The notes under the pieces: generated by a model
What the model was told of the DNA's origin: nothing
What the model saw: the letters and a program-made list of their open reading frames with translations, nothing else
Databases searched by the model: none
Assembly (NCBI RefSeq): GCF_002197755.1
Contig: NZ_NHOT01000003.1
Location: 62,001 to 126,000, forward strand
DNA length: 64,000 bases
Direction: 5' to 3'
DNA from: Pedobacter sp. AJM
GTDB taxonomy: Bacteria > Bacteroidota > Bacteroidia > Sphingobacteriales > Sphingobacteriaceae
In this document: positions 62,676 through 64,000 of the stretch, piece after piece
How the letters are laid out: the number at the start of each line of letters is the position of its first letter
How positions within the stretch are numbered: position 1 is the stretch's first letter
Program-made: the position numbers and the translations under genes

Positions 62676-63038
62676 TTTTGGTAAAAAAATAATCAATCCG
62701 ACCGCAACGGCCACAAAAGCTGCAACCAATACGCCTGCAGCAGCCAAATCTTTTACAGTTTTAATTTTAGGATGATATTCGGGAGAAACGACATCTGCCA
62801 GCTTTTCTATTGCTGAATTAATGATTTCAGCAATGATAACCATAGCGATAACCAGCAGAACAGCAATCCATTCATAAGCAGATAGCCTTAAACAGAAAGA
62901 TAATGCAATGGCCACAATGGCTGCAAATAAATGAATCCTGCCATTGTGCTCGTTTATAAAGAATAATTTCAATCCATTGAACGCATATTTAAAACTTTTA
63001 GCCCGATCAATAATGGAGAATTTCTGATTTTCGTTCAT
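62655..63038 (-). CDS. Diacylglycerol kinase family protein (DgkA type)
   Basis: A 127-residue integral membrane kinase. Three helices are predicted. The diagnostic Ala-Glu-Ile-Ile-Asn-Ser-Ala-Ile-Glu-Lys-Leu-Ala-Asp lies near 69-81, where both glutamates are catalytic/metal-binding, and His-Pro-Lys-Ile-Lys-Thr-Val-Lys-Asp-Leu-Ala-Ala-Ala-Gly follows. In Gram-positive relatives the substrate is undecaprenol; here it could be either lipid. Convergent with the DUF922 gene. Confidence 0.94.
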   Translation of the reverse strand: MNENQKFSIIDRAKSFKYAFNGLKLFFINEHNGRIHLFAAIVAIALSFCLRLSAYEWIAVLLVIAMVIIAEIINSAIEKLADVVSPEYHPKIKTVKDLAAAGVLVAAFVAVAVGLIIFLPKLFACIG

Positions 63039-63165
63039 TTCATATTTATCGATTAGCTCGGAGAAGTCCAGGAATAATTTTTATTGTATTTTCAATTACC
63101 TTATTCCATCACCCATCAGTGCAGGATGGCTCTTTCAGCCAATAAAGTTATCATATTTTCTGGTA

Positions 63166-63765
63166 CTATTTTTTCACTTCATTCGCAGAGAAGCTATTGC
63201 CACTCAATTTATATTGATAGGTTTTCGTCGCAATTTTCGTTGAATCCGCTGCATCTTTAACAGGAAATGACCTGAATAGATCTCCATTCTTTATGAAAAA
63301 CTTATCATTCCCGGAATATCCCTTTTTCTGGTTTGAAGTCAGCGATGGGAAACTGATTTTATTAAAACCACCACCAGCATACTCAAACACATTTAAATCC
63401 AGCATATTCTTTTTCCGCTGCAGTTGCACATAAATCTCCGGGCTGCCATCATTATCAAGATCCATATTCCAGGCATCGTTTAAAATGCCATTTCTTTCAA
63501 CAGATTGAGATTTGTAATTATTTCGAACTGAATCCGACATTAGAATCTGGTAGCCACCAACTGAATCTATGCCTTTACCCCAGCTTAATACTTCGAAATT
63601 CAAACCTGGCTTTACTTCGATGTCTTTATAGAATCTGAAAGGACTTTTTTCCACTTTTACAGGCTCAATTTTAGCAGTAACGGACTGTTCATCCGTACAG
63701 GCAAAACAAAACAGCATCCCTGCAGTGAGCAAGAGATGCTGTAACGTATATCGATATGGTTTCAT
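63166..63765 (-). CDS. Lipoprotein-like protein of unknown function
   Basis: A 199-residue secreted protein with a hydrophobic leader ending Cys-Phe-Ala-Cys-Thr (Cys23, an imperfect lipobox). The body contains Trp-Asn-Met-Asp-Leu-Asp-Asn-Asp-Gly-Ser-Pro-Glu-Ile-Tyr-Val, an EF-hand-like calcium loop as in FG-GAP/VCBS repeats, and a Tyr-Gln-Tyr-Lys-Leu strand near the end. Probably a calcium-binding envelope protein; no family can be named. Confidence 0.7.
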   Translation of the reverse strand: MKPYRYTLQHLLLTAGMLFCFACTDEQSVTAKIEPVKVEKSPFRFYKDIEVKPGLNFEVLSWGKGIDSVGGYQILMSDSVRNNYKSQSVERNGILNDAWNMDLDNDGSPEIYVQLQRKKNMLDLNVFEYAGGGFNKISFPSLTSNQKKGYSGNDKFFIKNGDLFRSFPVKDAADSTKIATKTYQYKLSGNSFSANEVKK

Positions 63766-63828
63766 TTTATCAGGTTATATTTAACCCTTCCAAAATAATA
63801 AATTTAGCATTTTATTACAAGCTATATT

Positions 63829-64000
63829 TTATTTCTTCGCTTCTGTCTTTATTTCAGGCGCGCCATTATTTAAAAGTGTTTCCGTGGTGACACTTCTTTT
63901 TCCACTTGGTGCAATCACGATGGTTTTCAATACTCTTTTCTCTCCTTTTGGTACCACTACTTTAAATGGAACGCTATACAAAAATGCATTTTCTGATGGC
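63829..64000 (-). CDS. 3' end of a gene cut by the window edge
   Basis: A minus-strand frame enters from the right edge and ends at TAA (63829-63831). The visible 56 codons read like a beta-rich protein tail (Leu-Tyr-Ser-Val-Pro-Phe-Lys-Val-Val-Val-Pro-Lys-Gly-Glu-Lys, then Ile-Val-Ile-Ala-Pro-Ser-Gly-Lys-Arg) with a polar end. The function cannot be judged. Confidence 0.6.
   Translation of the reverse strand, partial: PSENAFLYSVPFKVVVPKGEKRVLKTIVIAPSGKRSVTTETLLNNGAPEIKTEAKK

Noticed and set aside
1..64000. Mobile elements, prophage or integrative element
   Set aside because: No transposase, integrase, relaxase or phage structural gene was seen, and no flanking tRNA or long terminal repeats; the accessory genes at 0.4-8.4 kb have no visible mobility module within the window.
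1..64000. tRNA and rRNA genes
   Set aside because: No stretch with a recognisable T-arm/acceptor arrangement or conserved rRNA segment was found by eye; a covariance-model scan would be decisive.

Overview
The window looks like a chromosomal segment of a Bacteroidota bacterium, most likely a Pedobacter-type member of the Sphingobacteriaceae. Signs of this are two SusC/SusD outer-membrane pairs, an ECF sigma/FecR switch, a GLPGLI protein, start sites without Shine-Dalgarno sequences, and several exact matches to the Bacteroidota promoter (TTG-N19/20-TAnnTTTG). I see no rRNA, tRNA, CRISPR array, phage module or insertion sequence.

Layout. 0.4-5.7 kb holds two large unrecognised proteins in tandem; the first resembles the P47/TULIP-like class and the second combines a propeller-like N-terminus with long amphipathic helices. 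It ends in a strong terminator. 5.8-9.4 kb holds a decayed DUF4468-like gene, an unknown lipoprotein and an HxlR regulator divergent from a flavodoxin-fold oxidoreductase. 10.1-11.3 kb is a secreted EreA/ChaN-like protein. 11.4-20.2 kb is a minus-strand nutrient-uptake locus in the order sigma factor, FecR, SusC, SusD and a secreted FAD-dependent oxidoreductase. 21.0-25.7 kb is a second SusC/SusD pair without its own regulator or enzymes.

26-36.8 kb is mostly housekeeping: a CDGSH protein, MnmE, an AI-2E family permease, AlkA, a TSUP permease, ArgRS and PhnA. It also holds an arginine deiminase-like enzyme followed by a CtlX-like citrulline hydrolase, which together could take arginine to ornithine; an arginine decarboxylase lies at 38.1 kb. 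Between them, 37.29-37.92 kb is an array of about 5.4 copies of a 115-117 bp unit, each able to form a long imperfect hairpin.

39.6-52.7 kb carries a DUF72 protein, an MFS transporter, a DEDDy exonuclease, a fused peptide-type ABC ATPase, a sialidase-fold protein, RNase R, a polyprenyl synthase, a probably frameshifted small gene, a DOMON-like secreted protein and rplU-rpmA. 53.1-58.7 kb is the most coherent candidate system. A GLPGLI protein and a TonB-receptor-like barrel face a BlaR1-type M56 peptidase and a BlaI-type repressor. A nearly identical 29-bp operator-like site lies upstream of both transcription units, suggesting that the peptidase/repressor pair controls the envelope pair. The remainder holds a dicarboxylate symporter, an ECF sigma/membrane-protein pair, a DUF922 metalloprotein, a diacylglycerol kinase and small lipoproteins. 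A further gene is cut by the right edge.
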